This document shows positions 21,666 through 31,764 of a stretch of 37,937 nt of DNA, in pieces. Position 1 is the stretch's first letter; every line of letters begins with the position of its first letter. Below the pieces are notes generated by a model. It did no database searches. It had not been told where the DNA came from and saw only the letters and a program-made list of their open reading frames with translations. The stretch comes from Pleurotus djamor (taxonomy: Eukaryota > Basidiomycota > Agaricomycetes > Agaricales > Pleurotaceae), in the NCBI GenBank assembly GCA_029747585.1, contig JAPEVF010000437.1, positions 1 to 37,937 on the forward strand, in the 5' to 3' direction. Made by a program: the position numbers and the translations under genes.

Positions 21666-22897
21666 ATGGCTACTCCTCCTCGTCGGGTTGCCATCATCAC
21701 CGGATCCGCCCAGGGAATCGGGCAGGCTGTCGCAACTCGTCTCACTTCTGATGGACTGGATGTCGTCATTAGTGATATCCCCGCTAAGCGTGAGCAGCTA
21801 GACGCTGTCCGTGAAAGTATTCTGACCGTCAGTCAGTCCGAATGTCAAGGTTGTCGTCATCCCCGCGGATGTCTCTGTCGAAGACGACGTCAAGAACCTC
21901 GTCACTCAGACGGTCAGTCAGCTTGGAGGACTTGATGTGGTAGGTTTCANTTTTTTCCACCGTTGATATACATTTTAACCTCCTTCGATAGATGGTCGCG
22001 AACGCAGGAACCGCCTGGATTAAACCAATCCTTGAGAGTGAGACCGTACTCTAGAGCATACGTCCGCTGCTCATACTCAATGTTCTCTAGGCACAGTCGA
22101 GGACATCGATAGCATGTTCGCTACCAATTACCGAGGTGTCTACCTTTGTTACAAAGAGGCGGCCAAGGTAATGATCGAGCAGAAGCGTGGTGGACGAATC
22201 ATCGGTAAGTCACTCTCTTTCATCATCCACAAGTGTCTGACTCACCACCGTGCTACAGGTGCCTCTTCCAGTGCCGGAAAAAAAGGTGAGGACTGTCATG
22301 TAGTAGTTTATCTTTTGCTCGTGTTCTCATAGTCTGTAGGTTATCCAATGATGTCGATCTACTGTGGCACCAAGGCCGCTATTCGTTTCTTGACTCAATC
22401 TGCCGGTAAGTTGTTCCTTTGTGACGGTGAACAGCAGCTCATCCTAGTCACGCTCTGACAGCCGCTGAATTCGGCAGCTTTGGTATTACAGTTAACGCCT
22501 ACGCTCCCGGAGCTGTCATCACCCCCCTTCGTAGGTGTCACGTTTCAACTTCTAACTTGGCTAAGTGCCTAATTCTTGCATCCGTCTCATAGTTATGAGT
22601 CTTAAAGAGCAGACCGACAAGTACGCAGAATCGCCTAGCCAAGATTCAGTAAGAACATCTCCCCTGAAGTAGTCTATCCCTCGCCTAACCTATTGTTCTT
22701 GACAGTATGTTCAAATGACCGCCGTGAAGCGCGTCGGCGAGCCTGTTGATGTCGCTAATCTAGTCTCCTTCTTGGCCTCGGAACAGTCTAGCTATATTTC
22801 CGGTGAGTAGATCTATATCACCTCTTTCGTGGGCTAGACAAGTGATCGTAATACAGGGCAAACGGTTACTATTGACGGAGGGGTTTGGTTCGACTGA
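21666..22897 (+). pseudogene. SDR-B: short-chain dehydrogenase with a 4-bp frameshift
   Basis: Nine exons: 21666-21939, 21992-22037, 22091-22204, 22259-22285, 22340-22405, 22462-22530, 22593-22648, 22706-22802 and 22857-22897. They follow the SDR-C and SDR-D layout exactly. Exon 1 is 274 nt where the SDR-D equivalent is 270; the surplus is a second CAGT in GTCAGTCAGTCC (about 21831-21842). It shifts the frame and leads to an early stop. Without the extra unit the gene would be 261 residues with TGSAQGIG, VANAG and Y-C-G-T-K active-site motifs intact. All later exons are clean, so the lesion is recent or a sequence error. N at 21950 is intronic. The family is classical NAD(P)-dependent SDR, resembling acetoin/diacetyl-type reductases; substrate unproven. 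Confidence 0.8.
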
Positions 22898-23335
22898 ATG
22901 TGCGAAATGCATGCGCTCGCAGGCGGCAGCATACCATAAATGAGTGGCCGTAGAATTTACCGAGAATGGGTAATGAATCGACTTTCTATACCGAGCAATA
23001 CTGGCTTGAAGCTTTCTCATCAAATTTGCGTGCGTGCTCTCGACCAAAAGAGAAAAAGATGGAAACTGTACGGGGACTCATTAAGTGACCAACTTCCAAT
23101 TACAGGCCGGGTGCACGATGTTTGACTAAGATCATGAAATGCACGTCCATCAACCGTTCAAATTGATTGCTATCCTCAACGCCCTCAAACCACCGTCAAT
23201 CTACTATCAACATCACACCTTATCCGAGCCTACTAAGAATCACAATTTTGGTAGGTAAGTCGTTTTCTCTACCCCTGCCCCTCCCTAATACTCACCACTC
23301 TTGCAGTTACCTACCGCCATTATCTATCTGACTAG
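22898..23335. other. Spacer between tandem SDR-B and SDR-C
   Basis: 438 bp holding the SDR-B 3' end and the SDR-C promoter. No gene seen. Confidence 0.5.
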
Positions 23336-24574
23336 ATGGTCAACTCCCGCCGCGTAGCCATAGTCACTGGCTCCGCTCAAGGCATCGGTCAGGGTATAGC
23401 CGCACGTCTCGCCGCCGATGGACTGGACGTCGTCATCAGTGATATCCCGAGTAAACAAGAGCTATTGGACGCCGTTAGTAAGGAGATTCAGGACGCCAAC
23501 CTGAATGTCAAAGTCCTGGGTATCGCAGCTGATGTGTCGAGCGAAAAGGACGTCCAGAGCTTAGTCTCGAGGACGGTTTCTGAGCTTGGTGGTCTTGATG
23601 TCGTGGGTATCATCTTGAAAGTAGCTTCACTTCATCTGACTCTTTCAATCGCTTCTCAGATGGTCGCTAATGCCGGGATTTGTTGGATGAGATCGATCCT
23701 TGAGTGTGAGCTTCGGTTGCAACACGCCTCGGCGCAATCACTGTTAACGTTAGAGGTCATTTTTTCTAGCTTCTGTCGACGACATCGACAAAATGTTTGC
23801 CGTCAATTACAGGGGGGTATTCCTCTGCTACAGAGAGGCTGCCAAGGTGATGATTGAGCAGAAGCGCGGGGGAAGAATCATCGGTAATACGTTAGCGTCC
23901 CTCTTCATTTTCCACCATACTCATCCGAAACTCAGGCGCATCATCCACCTCAGGAAAAAGAGGTCCATACTTCAGAAATTTCGTCCTCCGCGTTCTCATC
24001 GCTTGCGTCTGTTAGGTCTTCCTTTACTACCAATATATAGCAGTACAAAGGCTGCTATCCGTTTCTTGACGCAATCTGCAGGTAAGTCACGGACCCAGTT
24101 CTTCAAGTATTGGTATTTCTTATTCCATCCGAATCAATCTGTCCGTCATCAGCCGGCGAATTCGGAAGTCATGGTATCACAGTGAATGCCTACGCACCCG
24201 GTCCAGTAGTCACCCCACTAAGTGAGCACGCATGCAATTTCTTCGTACTTAAATCATCGAGAAACCGACGATTCCTTAGTGTTGGAAGTCGTTTCCAAGG
24301 TCGATCCTCTGACGCAAGCAGCGGTAAGTTATTCTGGTGTCGGCGGAGAATCAGTCTTTACTTAGTCACTTTTGATAAAATAGACGGTCGCGCCATCGAT
24401 AAACCGAGTTGGACAGGTTGACGACGTTGCCAACTTGGTCTCTTTCCTCGCATCAGAACAATCCAGCTACATATTAGGTCTGGAATTGTTAACAAACTTT
24501 CGAGATATTGACTCATGGTTTGACACGATACAGGACAAACACTTACTGTTGATGGGGGTAGTTGGTGTGATTGA
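23336..24574 (+). CDS. SDR-C: classical short-chain dehydrogenase/reductase
   Basis: Nine exons: 23336-23602, 23660-23705, 23770-23883, 23936-23962, 24016-24081, 24153-24221, 24280-24323, 24384-24477 and 24534-24574. They sum to 768 nt, 255 residues, all in frame. TGSAQGIG begins at T11, N-A-G is at 93-95, and the catalytic residues are Ser146, Tyr159 and Lys163 (I-Y-S-S-T-K). N117 is the likely fourth catalytic residue. The C terminus T-V-D-G-G-S-W-C-D is standard. Compared with SDR-B and SDR-D, exon 7 is shorter by 12 nt and diverged, and the end of exon 2 reads M-R-S-I-L instead of I-K-P-I-L. Introns 4 and 8 start GTCCAT and GTCTGG, weak donors that may reduce splicing. Cytosolic NAD(P)H oxidoreductase; substrate unknown. 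Confidence 0.85.
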
Positions 24575-24970
24575 GCGTCTTGATAATTCGATTATACTCC
24601 AGTGTGCTCCTGTCATCTCCTATCTCCTAATGAAGATTCCTATCGCCCGAACACAGTCCACGTGGGGAAAGCCGCACTGATGCGAAAGTGTGATCCACGA
24701 GCCTGCCTCATGTCTATGACACACATCATGGCATACAGGCCGCAAAGGTTGTCTAGGGCTCGCACTGAGACCGCAAGCGGTGAGACAACGCGAAAGCCTC
24801 ATGTTTTCGGTGTATCCTGGGGACGAATATGATCTCATTGCTTCAGCATTGAAAGTTTGAAACCACCGTCTATAGGTCGATCTATTTCATTGCTTCAACC
24901 TTGTCGTGAATACGCAGATGCGGCGTAGTCTCAGCTATCGTCCAACACGAATCCAACACAGTTCTACAAC

Positions 24971-26439
24971 ATGAGCGGTACGTGCCATCGTTTGTGATTG
25001 ATCCTCTGGAGACACCGATCCTGACCATACGCCCAAAGAATCAGGAATATACTACGTCATCCCCGATCAATACGGTGGCGGTGGAAGAAGGCTCGTTCGC
25101 AGGCATCCACCACCGTTGACCACAGCACCACTCGATGACGACTTCGACGCGCTCTCGCAAACCCAGAGATATACCGTCATCACTCCGACAATTGAACGGA
25201 TCGAGAACGAGAGCTACTACAGCCATTATGCCTACGATCGTGACGGCCAGACCAGTGCACCCATGGATGATGATTTCGACGCCGTCACATACAGTTATAC
25301 GAAGGCACAGGGTTGGCGAGATCATATAGGAGGAGACGAGTGTAGTGATGTGGATTTGAGAAGGCGGGCATATGAAGGACTGGCCAGGGCTTCGCCGATA
25401 AGAAGGATAAGAAGTAGCGATACCAGCCAGTCAACATCAAGCCGGAGGAGGGGTTCAGGTGGTAGCGGGGAAAGGTCTGTNGGGGGGTAGCTCGAGGATG
25501 GGAGAGACTGAGGTCTCAAGAAGAGAGGTACCGCGAAGCCCACCAAAACATCGCGTCGAACCAGCCGAGCGAATTCGCAACAGGACGATGTCCGAAATCC
25601 AACGTCGACCGACTCATTCACCCGCGATGGGGAACTCGAGAAGTCTCACCAAGAGATCGCCAGGCGAGATAAAACCTTCGAAGCTGGGGGAGCAGTTTGA
25701 GATGGTCAGACGGAAGATCATCGAGGACAGTCCTGAGAAGACCGTCACGATATCTATGTGGAGGGAGAACGTCGCTGATGCTGGAGGCTCTAACGGTGGT
25801 GGAAGCAGGTCTTCGGAGGTAGGAATGAGTGTGTACTATGTGAACCCAGACGATTATGGGATTGAAGAGGCTGGTGACGCGATGCGGGAGGAGGTCATCA
25901 GCGAGGTACCTGCGCATGGTCATGGATGGTCGGGTGCATCGAGAGGTGTAGAACGCAGGGCGATTGACGCAAAGGTGAGGACTTCATCCGTGGTAGGACC
26001 GTTCGACCGTATGAATTCTTGAGCAGCAAAGCCGGTTAGANAGAGGTGATGGTCAAACGACCGCTTCGTACGAGTACCATGGGTATGAACGACGACAGGA
26101 CCCTTACTATCCAGCTCGGGNGACCTCATCGACAGGGCAGCCTANTNNNNGGCAAGTCGGAGCTCCCAGACCACCCGTTCACGGACAAGGAATGGCTCTG
26201 GATCATCGCAGAATTTCGACAATCCGATGACCTTGGCTGCGCGAAACATTCTGGCATCCTGTACGCCATCACTACTCCACGTCTCCCCCATTCTCGTCAC
26301 GCTGGGTATCACAACAGAGGAGCACCTCAAAGCGATGGTGCGCTTGAACGAAGATACCAGGGATCGAGTTGTGAGGGACGAAGCTCTGAGGAAGGGGATT
26401 ACGGTGATGGAATGGGCGATTCTCTTGGACAGGCTATAA
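24971..26439 (+). CDS. Low-complexity protein with conserved-looking C-terminal segment
   Basis: Exons are 24971-24977 (ATGAGCG), 25045-25974 and 26027-26439, with introns of 67 and 52 nt. Exon 2 is 930 nt with one N (25481); dropping it leaves 929 and, with the 7-nt first exon, 312 whole codons. Exon 3 has Ns at 26041, 26121, 26145 and 26147-26150, and the frame changes across the N run, so its middle is uncertain; the total is about 449 residues. The N terminus has two copies of a [TS]-A-P-[LM]-D-D-D-F-D-A motif (about 25121 and 25256). The middle is basic, Ser/Arg-rich and disordered. The last ~75 residues (H-V-S-P-I-L-V-T-L-G-I... M-E-W-A-I-L-L-D-R-L) look folded and helical. I do not recognise the family. 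A scaffold or regulatory role is a guess only. Confidence 0.65.
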
Positions 26440-26799
26440 GAGTTGTAAATTGTACACCTGTGGAGTATACCATCTAGAGTCGAAACACATCTTCCATTTC
26501 CAGCTCATCCTGTCTATAGAGCTGGTTAATTCGATTACAGGGCCAGGAAACGCAACGTCGCAGCTTTTCAGCCCAAGGCAGACGGTGCCTATGCCAGTGT
26601 ACTTCAGGATGCTCATCCCCGCATGGCTGGCCTCATTACCCGAGCACCTAGTACTAGCCAGACGGATTCGAACTATGTGAGAGCCATTATCATCAAATAA
26701 GGTGGTAAACGAGTACCTTGCGAAGACCATATGATCCCAGTCTTGGTCGCTCGCGAGTCCGTCGAAGAGAGCCATCAACGACCGAAACTACTTGCTTTC
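26440..26799. other. Converging 3' ends
   Basis: Tail-to-tail region between the low-complexity gene (plus) and the MDR gene (minus). A minus-strand frame at 26434-26778 has no family signature. No tRNA: a GGATTCGAAC string near 26663 lacks pairing arms. Confidence 0.5.
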
Positions 26800-28509
26800 C
26801 TACTCCCCTATCTTGAGTATGACCTTCCCTCCGTTATGCCCAACCATAGCCTGCACAAAGGTCTCCCCTCCTTTCTCAAATCCCTCTCGGATATCTTCAA
26901 GCGCCGTGATACTGCCGTTCGCCACGAGCTTAGGGACGTTTTCGTAGAACTCAGCCATTGCATCGGGCTGCATGGGCTCAGGTACCACGAAGCCGTTCAG
27001 CGAGATGGACTTGTGGACGATAAAACGCAGATTCTGTGGGTTCGTCGTTAGGAAACACGATCGATCACGTCCAAACGAGCTCGAACCTTGACGAAGTAGG
27101 GGTTAGGAGTATCTCCTATCATACCGCATTCCTGACAGCTCATTGTCAACGGCGAGCTGGAGGTAAAGAGGGACGTAGGGCTTACGATAAGTCGGGCGTG
27201 TCTATTAGCAGCGTTCAAGGCAGCTTCTAATGCCTCACCGCCGACATTATCCCAAAATCTAGGCATTACAGAAATTAGAGAAAGAGAAACTCGAGGTGAA
27301 CCTGGAATCATACATGTCAATGGGGCCGTGTTGAGCCAAAACTTCGTTGATATTCGAGGTTTTATAGTTGAAAGCAACATCGACCCCAAGTCCTTGAAGA
27401 AGCCTGACTTTGTCATCACTTCCTGCGGATCCTATGACTTTGAGTCCGTCGAGTTTGGCAAGCTGCGCGACGACGCTGCAAAGAAGTAAAGAAACGCGCT
27501 GAGATCTGAAGAGTTTGATGGTTGAGATAGAGATACGTACGAGCCAACAGTCCCTAGTGAGATAAAATTGAACGGGGATCCTTACTCAAATGGAATGGGC
27601 AGAGACATACCGGCAGCGGAACTAATGAAGACGACTTCACCCTGGGAAAAGGTCAGACGAGCAGCTAAGATGTCGGCGTAGATCGTTTCGTACCTTCTTT
27701 GGCTTGGCGAACGCTTTCCATCCAAGATACGCAGTCTGACCTGAAGAAAGGCTCGTCAGCCGGTCCGAGTAGACTGCCCTTGAGCGTGCACTAACCAGCC
27801 ATTCCCAAAACGCTGAGGTAGTTGGACCACGGGATGTTTTCCGAATTGTTGATTACCATCCAGTGTTCATCTTTCGAAACCACGAAGTACTCTTCGAAGG
27901 CTGAGAGATCGTGAGTTAGCTCGAGCCAAAGCCGAAGATGCGGGAAATGAGAGTTGGGACGTACGGAAGAAAGCGTGTAGATGATATACGTGCTGGTCGG
28001 GTTTGTAGTTCGGGTTCTATGAAAGATGAGATCGTGAGTTCCTCTGTAAGTTCATGTAAAGAAGGGGGATACGAGCTTCCGAGCGGAGGACGACGCCAAC
28101 TCCATAGTTTTGGACTCTGTTATACGCCGAATCAGCGAATTCAAACGATTAGACGGCGAAGTCACTTACGGTCCATCAAGTGGGATATGAGGCTACGTCA
28201 AAGACATAAGTAAACGGCGATGAAATGTACTAATGGTACTTACAATACCGGTGAATGGCCCCCCAGAAACAACCATCCTTGAATAGATCCAATAGTCAAG
28301 GGAGACGTATAAAGTCTTGACCAGGAAGCCGCCGTTCAAGGGGACATTGTCCAAGTCGATCGTCTGACTGGAATCGTAGACGGTGGTTTCGCCAGGAACG
28401 GGCCAACCTGACATGACCGTTATCAAACAATTCAGGAACGACCGTGTCAACACCTACCTTGGGTGGGAACCTGCTTGAACACAAGGCGTTTGTTGGCGAT
28501 CGCGACCAT
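26800..28509 (-). CDS. MDR-superfamily NADP-dependent oxidoreductase (alkenal/prostaglandin reductase-like)
   Basis: Thirteen minus-strand exons: 28458-28509, 28244-28407, 28170-28192, 28077-28116, 27965-28016, 27796-27900, 27694-27740, 27611-27641, 27541-27553, 27314-27475, 27186-27258, 27087-27131 and 26800-27033. They sum to 1041 nt, 346 residues, the normal family length. Signatures are P-V-P-G-E-T-T-V-Y near the N terminus, Y-G-V-G-V-V-L-R-S, G-M-A-G-Q-T-A-Y, the nucleotide-binding A-A-G-T-V-G-S-V-V-A-Q-L-A-K-L and D-N-V-G-G-E. These point to zinc-free medium-chain reductases that reduce activated C=C bonds with NADPH. Two oddities: intron 4 must start GC (GCTCGT) to keep frame, and the usual S-x-D-P-Y-M-R-G is S-L-D-Y-W-I-Y-S here. 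A TATA box precedes the start. Probably functional if the GC intron is spliced. Confidence 0.8.
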
Positions 28510-28588
28510 TTGAGTACGTTAGTGTATGGGTAGATTTGAAGAAGGGGAGTCGAAGTAAACTGTGAGGGTCTCGTCGAGGGAGGTCCCG

Positions 28589-28596
28589 CTTTTATA
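28589..28596 (-). promoter_or_regulatory. TATA box of the MDR gene
   Basis: TATAAAAG on the minus strand, 80 bp upstream of the MDR start at 28509. Its position argues that the open frame at 28519-28773 is promoter and leader, not a separate gene. Confidence 0.5.
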
Positions 28597-28966
28597 CTGC
28601 TTCGAGGGAGGGTATGGATGCTCCTGAATAACGCGTAGAGTATGCCGGAGGGTATTGTCCATGATCTGATAGGAGAACGTCCTTAGATGATCACGAAACA
28701 GTTTTGCCTCATCAGCGGAGAGGTGCGATGAAGCAGAGACAAACGATGCCGCGAATGACGGCATTCTCATCAACTGGAACAGACTGTGATGTCTTCACTG
28801 CTGCCATCACTGAGCATGTGCGTAAGGCCTTCGCCGGTACCGAAATTAGCGCGTGAACAGCACAAGCTGATGGAATCAAACATACATCTGAGCAACAGCA
28901 GCAGGCACGATAAGAACAATCCGACTCGGAGAGGGAGTGGTCGGATAAACGGTTCGAGCAGCCGCG

Positions 28967-29949
28967 TTACCGCTGGTTATTAGAACACCTATCTGGGCAG
29001 TGTACGATATTAATATCACTGACTCGAAGACATTTGTTCACACTGGGAGGCTTACCTATCGATACCATACTCTGTGAAGCGAGCTCGTGTGTGCCTAAAA
29101 TACCGCCACCACTGGCGGATATCCACAGTATTCGGGGACTAATACCGGCGAACAAAGCTTTGATACCCTCGGTTCTATGAATAGCTTCGAAGCCCACAAC
29201 AAGGGATTGTGGTGGATTCTGGAGGCCTCGAGCATGACTCATGTCTTGAGTACGTCGCAATGGTGTTGTCACAGCTGCTGAGAAGCCACCAGCGAAGCTT
29301 GCGCATACAGCCGCTTCGTAAGGGCGAGGTTGACGTCTCGGATGCCCGCGAATCTGGATTTTCAGTAGTTCGTCGAGGGGAAATTGGATGGAGGTAAATG
29401 ACTTCTATGACAGAAAATCGATCAATCGAAAATGAGACGGAGGGCTGAGGTCCGAGGGGGCGCACCTCTCTCATTGTTGTGATACCGAATCCACGACAGG
29501 AACCGTGCCAGCCATCCTTTGAAAGCATGTTTCTTGCGGAAGACCAAGACGCATACACATGGGCACCGTAAGCAAGCGTTTGCGTTTGCGTTTTCACGAC
29601 TTCAGTGGGAACGCAAAGGAGACAAGCTGCGACCTCTCCGATGGATGCGACGAAGACATGGGTCGCTTGGCCTAAGTGTCATCGTATCGTTGAGTTTCTC
29701 TTCAAAGTACCGCACGTTGAGAAGAAAACAGTCCGAGCTGCGTAGCCAAATGTCAGCGTTGGTGTCCGCGCACATAACGGCAGACTACTCACCTCGGCCT
29801 CCAGAGCACGTCCGACACCCACGCTACCTATACACCCTTCAGTCCACCAGCCTTCAGAAAGCCTTGCGCTGATTTTCGACGCGTCTTGACCGTATTTATT
29901 GGGGGGAAAGCAGGTCGATGACAGAGGTGCCAACGATTGCGTCTACCTA
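28967..29949 (-). pseudogene. PET8: Decayed mitochondrial S-adenosylmethionine carrier
   Basis: On the minus strand pieces of a mitochondrial carrier appear in order in different frames: V-G-T-S-V-I-D-L-L, P-I-N-T-V-K-T-R (first signature), K-S-A-Q-G-F-L-K-A-G-G-L-K-G-V, G-E-V-A-A-C-L, P-T-E-V-V-K-T (second signature), D-G-W-H-G-S-C-R-G-F-G-I-T-T-M-R-E, S-I-Q-F-P-L, Y-E-A-A-V-C-A-S-F-A-G-G, and A-L-F-A-G-I-S-P-R-I-L-W-I-S. These fit the Pet8/SAMC subfamily, which imports S-adenosylmethionine through the inner membrane. The frame breaks at a six-C run just before signature 1 (29901-29906), at a TAG after K-G-V (near 29828), and at the third signature (29240-29265), where P-L-D-x-x-K-T has become P-L-R-R-T-Q and the alternative frame has a TGA. 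A functional copy should exist elsewhere. Confidence 0.8.
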
Positions 29950-30420
29950 ACAAAGTTGAGGTCAGTACTTGAGCAAGGAGTCGAAGAATGTCTCATACAG
30001 CCAGCGATTGAGTAAACGGAGGTAGTTCTCCGTCTTTTCGTTAGCTTATTGAACGAAAAGTACGAGCAGGAGTTCAGGAGGATGCTGGGGGGATGCAAGC
30101 AATCGAAAGCCGAGCCGAAAGAACAGAGGATCGTATCAGATAAGAAAATTCTTCGGGCGCTTAGATAAAACGGAACAACCAAATTTGCTTCCGCCAGCTG
30201 TCCTTCAATCTTTCAAGTCGCCCTTAGCATCCCAAATTCCATACCCCAAAACGCGCTCGATGCGGAGAGATAGGATGGAAACTCTCTAGAAGACTAGGAC
30301 GCTGCTGATCGGACCTAGCTGGCCTCGTAAAAGTTGGTGTTTCTACCCTAATTTTATCTTCTGTTTGCTCAATCCATTATTCGTACAGTTTGAATGTTAG
30401 AACGTTCGTCTTCCTTCAGT
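29950..30420. other. Former divergent promoter between the two pseudogenes
   Basis: About 470 bp with no coding signal. It is flanked by the 5' ends of the decayed SAM carrier (minus) and decayed SEN54 (plus), so it probably descends from their shared promoter. Confidence 0.4.
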
Positions 30421-31666
30421 TCCCGCGACGAGGAGGAAAGGAATGCGAGTCAGAAGTATGAGGAAGCTCTGGGCTACTTCGTGTATTAGACAGAGCCCGT
30501 AACGCCATAGTGGACGCGCTGAGAGGGACCTGGTGTTCGTTTTGGTGCGTTTTTACGCTCTGTCTGCGAAATCCGCTGCTTACTTTAGTGAAAAGCAATG
30601 CGGATAATCTATGGGATATGTCATCCAGCAACTTGACGAGCCCTTGGAACGCTGTCGCGAAGAATCCACTTTTCCACGATGGGGAATTCTGCGAACCGAG
30701 TCCAGCAGTTGACTGGGCAGCCGGTCAAGCGACTCGAGCTCCTGGCAGAAGAAGCTGTATAGCTCATTGAAAGTGCGACTTTCGCTTTGCCGTAAACGCG
30801 AAGATGGGGCTACCAAAGAGACCGAACTATGACAGCCTGAAGAACTCGCGGGGATGCCTATGTCCGCTCAGCAAACCTCCAGCGAAATGATCCCCACGAA
30901 AAAGCTGACACTCGAGCGCCATCGGGTCTACGCGTACCTAAAACCCCTTGGCTATGCCATGAAGCCTGTAGTAACCTATCCCCAAAATCGCCAGGCATCC
31001 AGCTTCGGCTTTGTAGTTTCTCGGTCGGTCCTTCGAGAGCTACTGCATGATATGGAATCAACTATGGCGTGACTGGTGGAGTCCACCCGGACGAGATCCC
31101 GGCTGAGCTACGGTATGCACTCTGCGTTTCCTCTCCCCATTCCGCCGCCTTACTTTCTCTTCCAGGACGAGCCCTGGCTTGGGTCACAATGCATCTCTAC
31201 ACACAAAGACCAACCCGGAGATGCCTCACACTATCGTTTCTTCTTCCCTGTCTACAACCCAACCACCCCGTCCAAGAAAGCTTCGCCGCCACACCCAAAT
31301 TTTGGTCTCGCAGTTATTCAGTATGTTCCTAAGTTCTATCTATTGCGACCATACTCACCGTGCCGTCTAGTACCCGTACGACTCCCATGCCCACCCTTCA
31401 CGAGTTGGATGCCCTCTTCGAAGCGATGCCAGAGCTTCCACCTCCGCTCCCTCGATAACAGAGGCTCGAGGCAAAACAACCCTCCCCCCNTTACCTACTT
31501 AGCGGGCGTGGTACCTCCGATCTCTTTCTCAGAACAACACGCTGGAACCCCACAAACCAAACCCCTTGGTAGCGCTCAGGGCAGGGAAAGAATCATCATC
31601 ATTGCAGCCGTTGACGCTGGCAATATCGGCGTCTTTCGTTTCGGACAAGAGGCGTTCGACGAATAG
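30421..31666 (+). pseudogene. SEN54: Decayed tRNA-splicing endonuclease subunit Sen54
   Basis: Fragments of Sen54 run in order on the plus strand but in all three frames: L-D-R-A-R-N-A-I-V-D-A-L-R-G-T (30486 on), I-H-F-S-T-M-G, R-L-E-L-L-A-E-E-A-V (just before 30760), M-P-M-S-A-Q-Q (30854), L-T-L-E-R-H-R-V-Y-A-Y-L-K, I-W-N-Q-L-W-R-D-W-W (31050), Y-N-P-T-T-P-S-K-K (about 31256), T-R-T-T-P-M-P-T-L-H-E-L after a 50-nt intron (31321-31370), and I-I-I-A-A-V-D-A-G-N-I-G-V-F-R-F-G near the end. Stops interrupt the matching frame at 30634, 30760, 30793 and 31456, and at least three frame changes are needed. Sen54 is a structural subunit of the essential nuclear tRNA-intron endonuclease, so an intact copy must be elsewhere. 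It lies head-to-head with the carrier pseudogene. Confidence 0.85.
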
Positions 31667-31764
31667 CCGATGATATCGCATTATTTTCCAGATAACAAAC
31701 GAAAATGACTACTTTACATTTCACGAAACGACAGCCTCGCCTATTACCCTTGGAACAAAACGGT

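Noticed and set aside
26655..26690. Possible tRNA on the minus strand with a GTTCGAATCC B-box
   Set aside because: The T-arm does not pair and no A-box or acceptor stem is found at the right distance.
28519..28773. 84-codon frame upstream of the MDR gene on the same strand
   Set aside because: It overlaps the MDR TATA box and leader, and has no family signature.
28967..31666. Repeat-induced point mutation as the cause of gene decay
   Set aside because: A few stops look like C-to-T changes, but indels are equally common and there is no strong AT enrichment.
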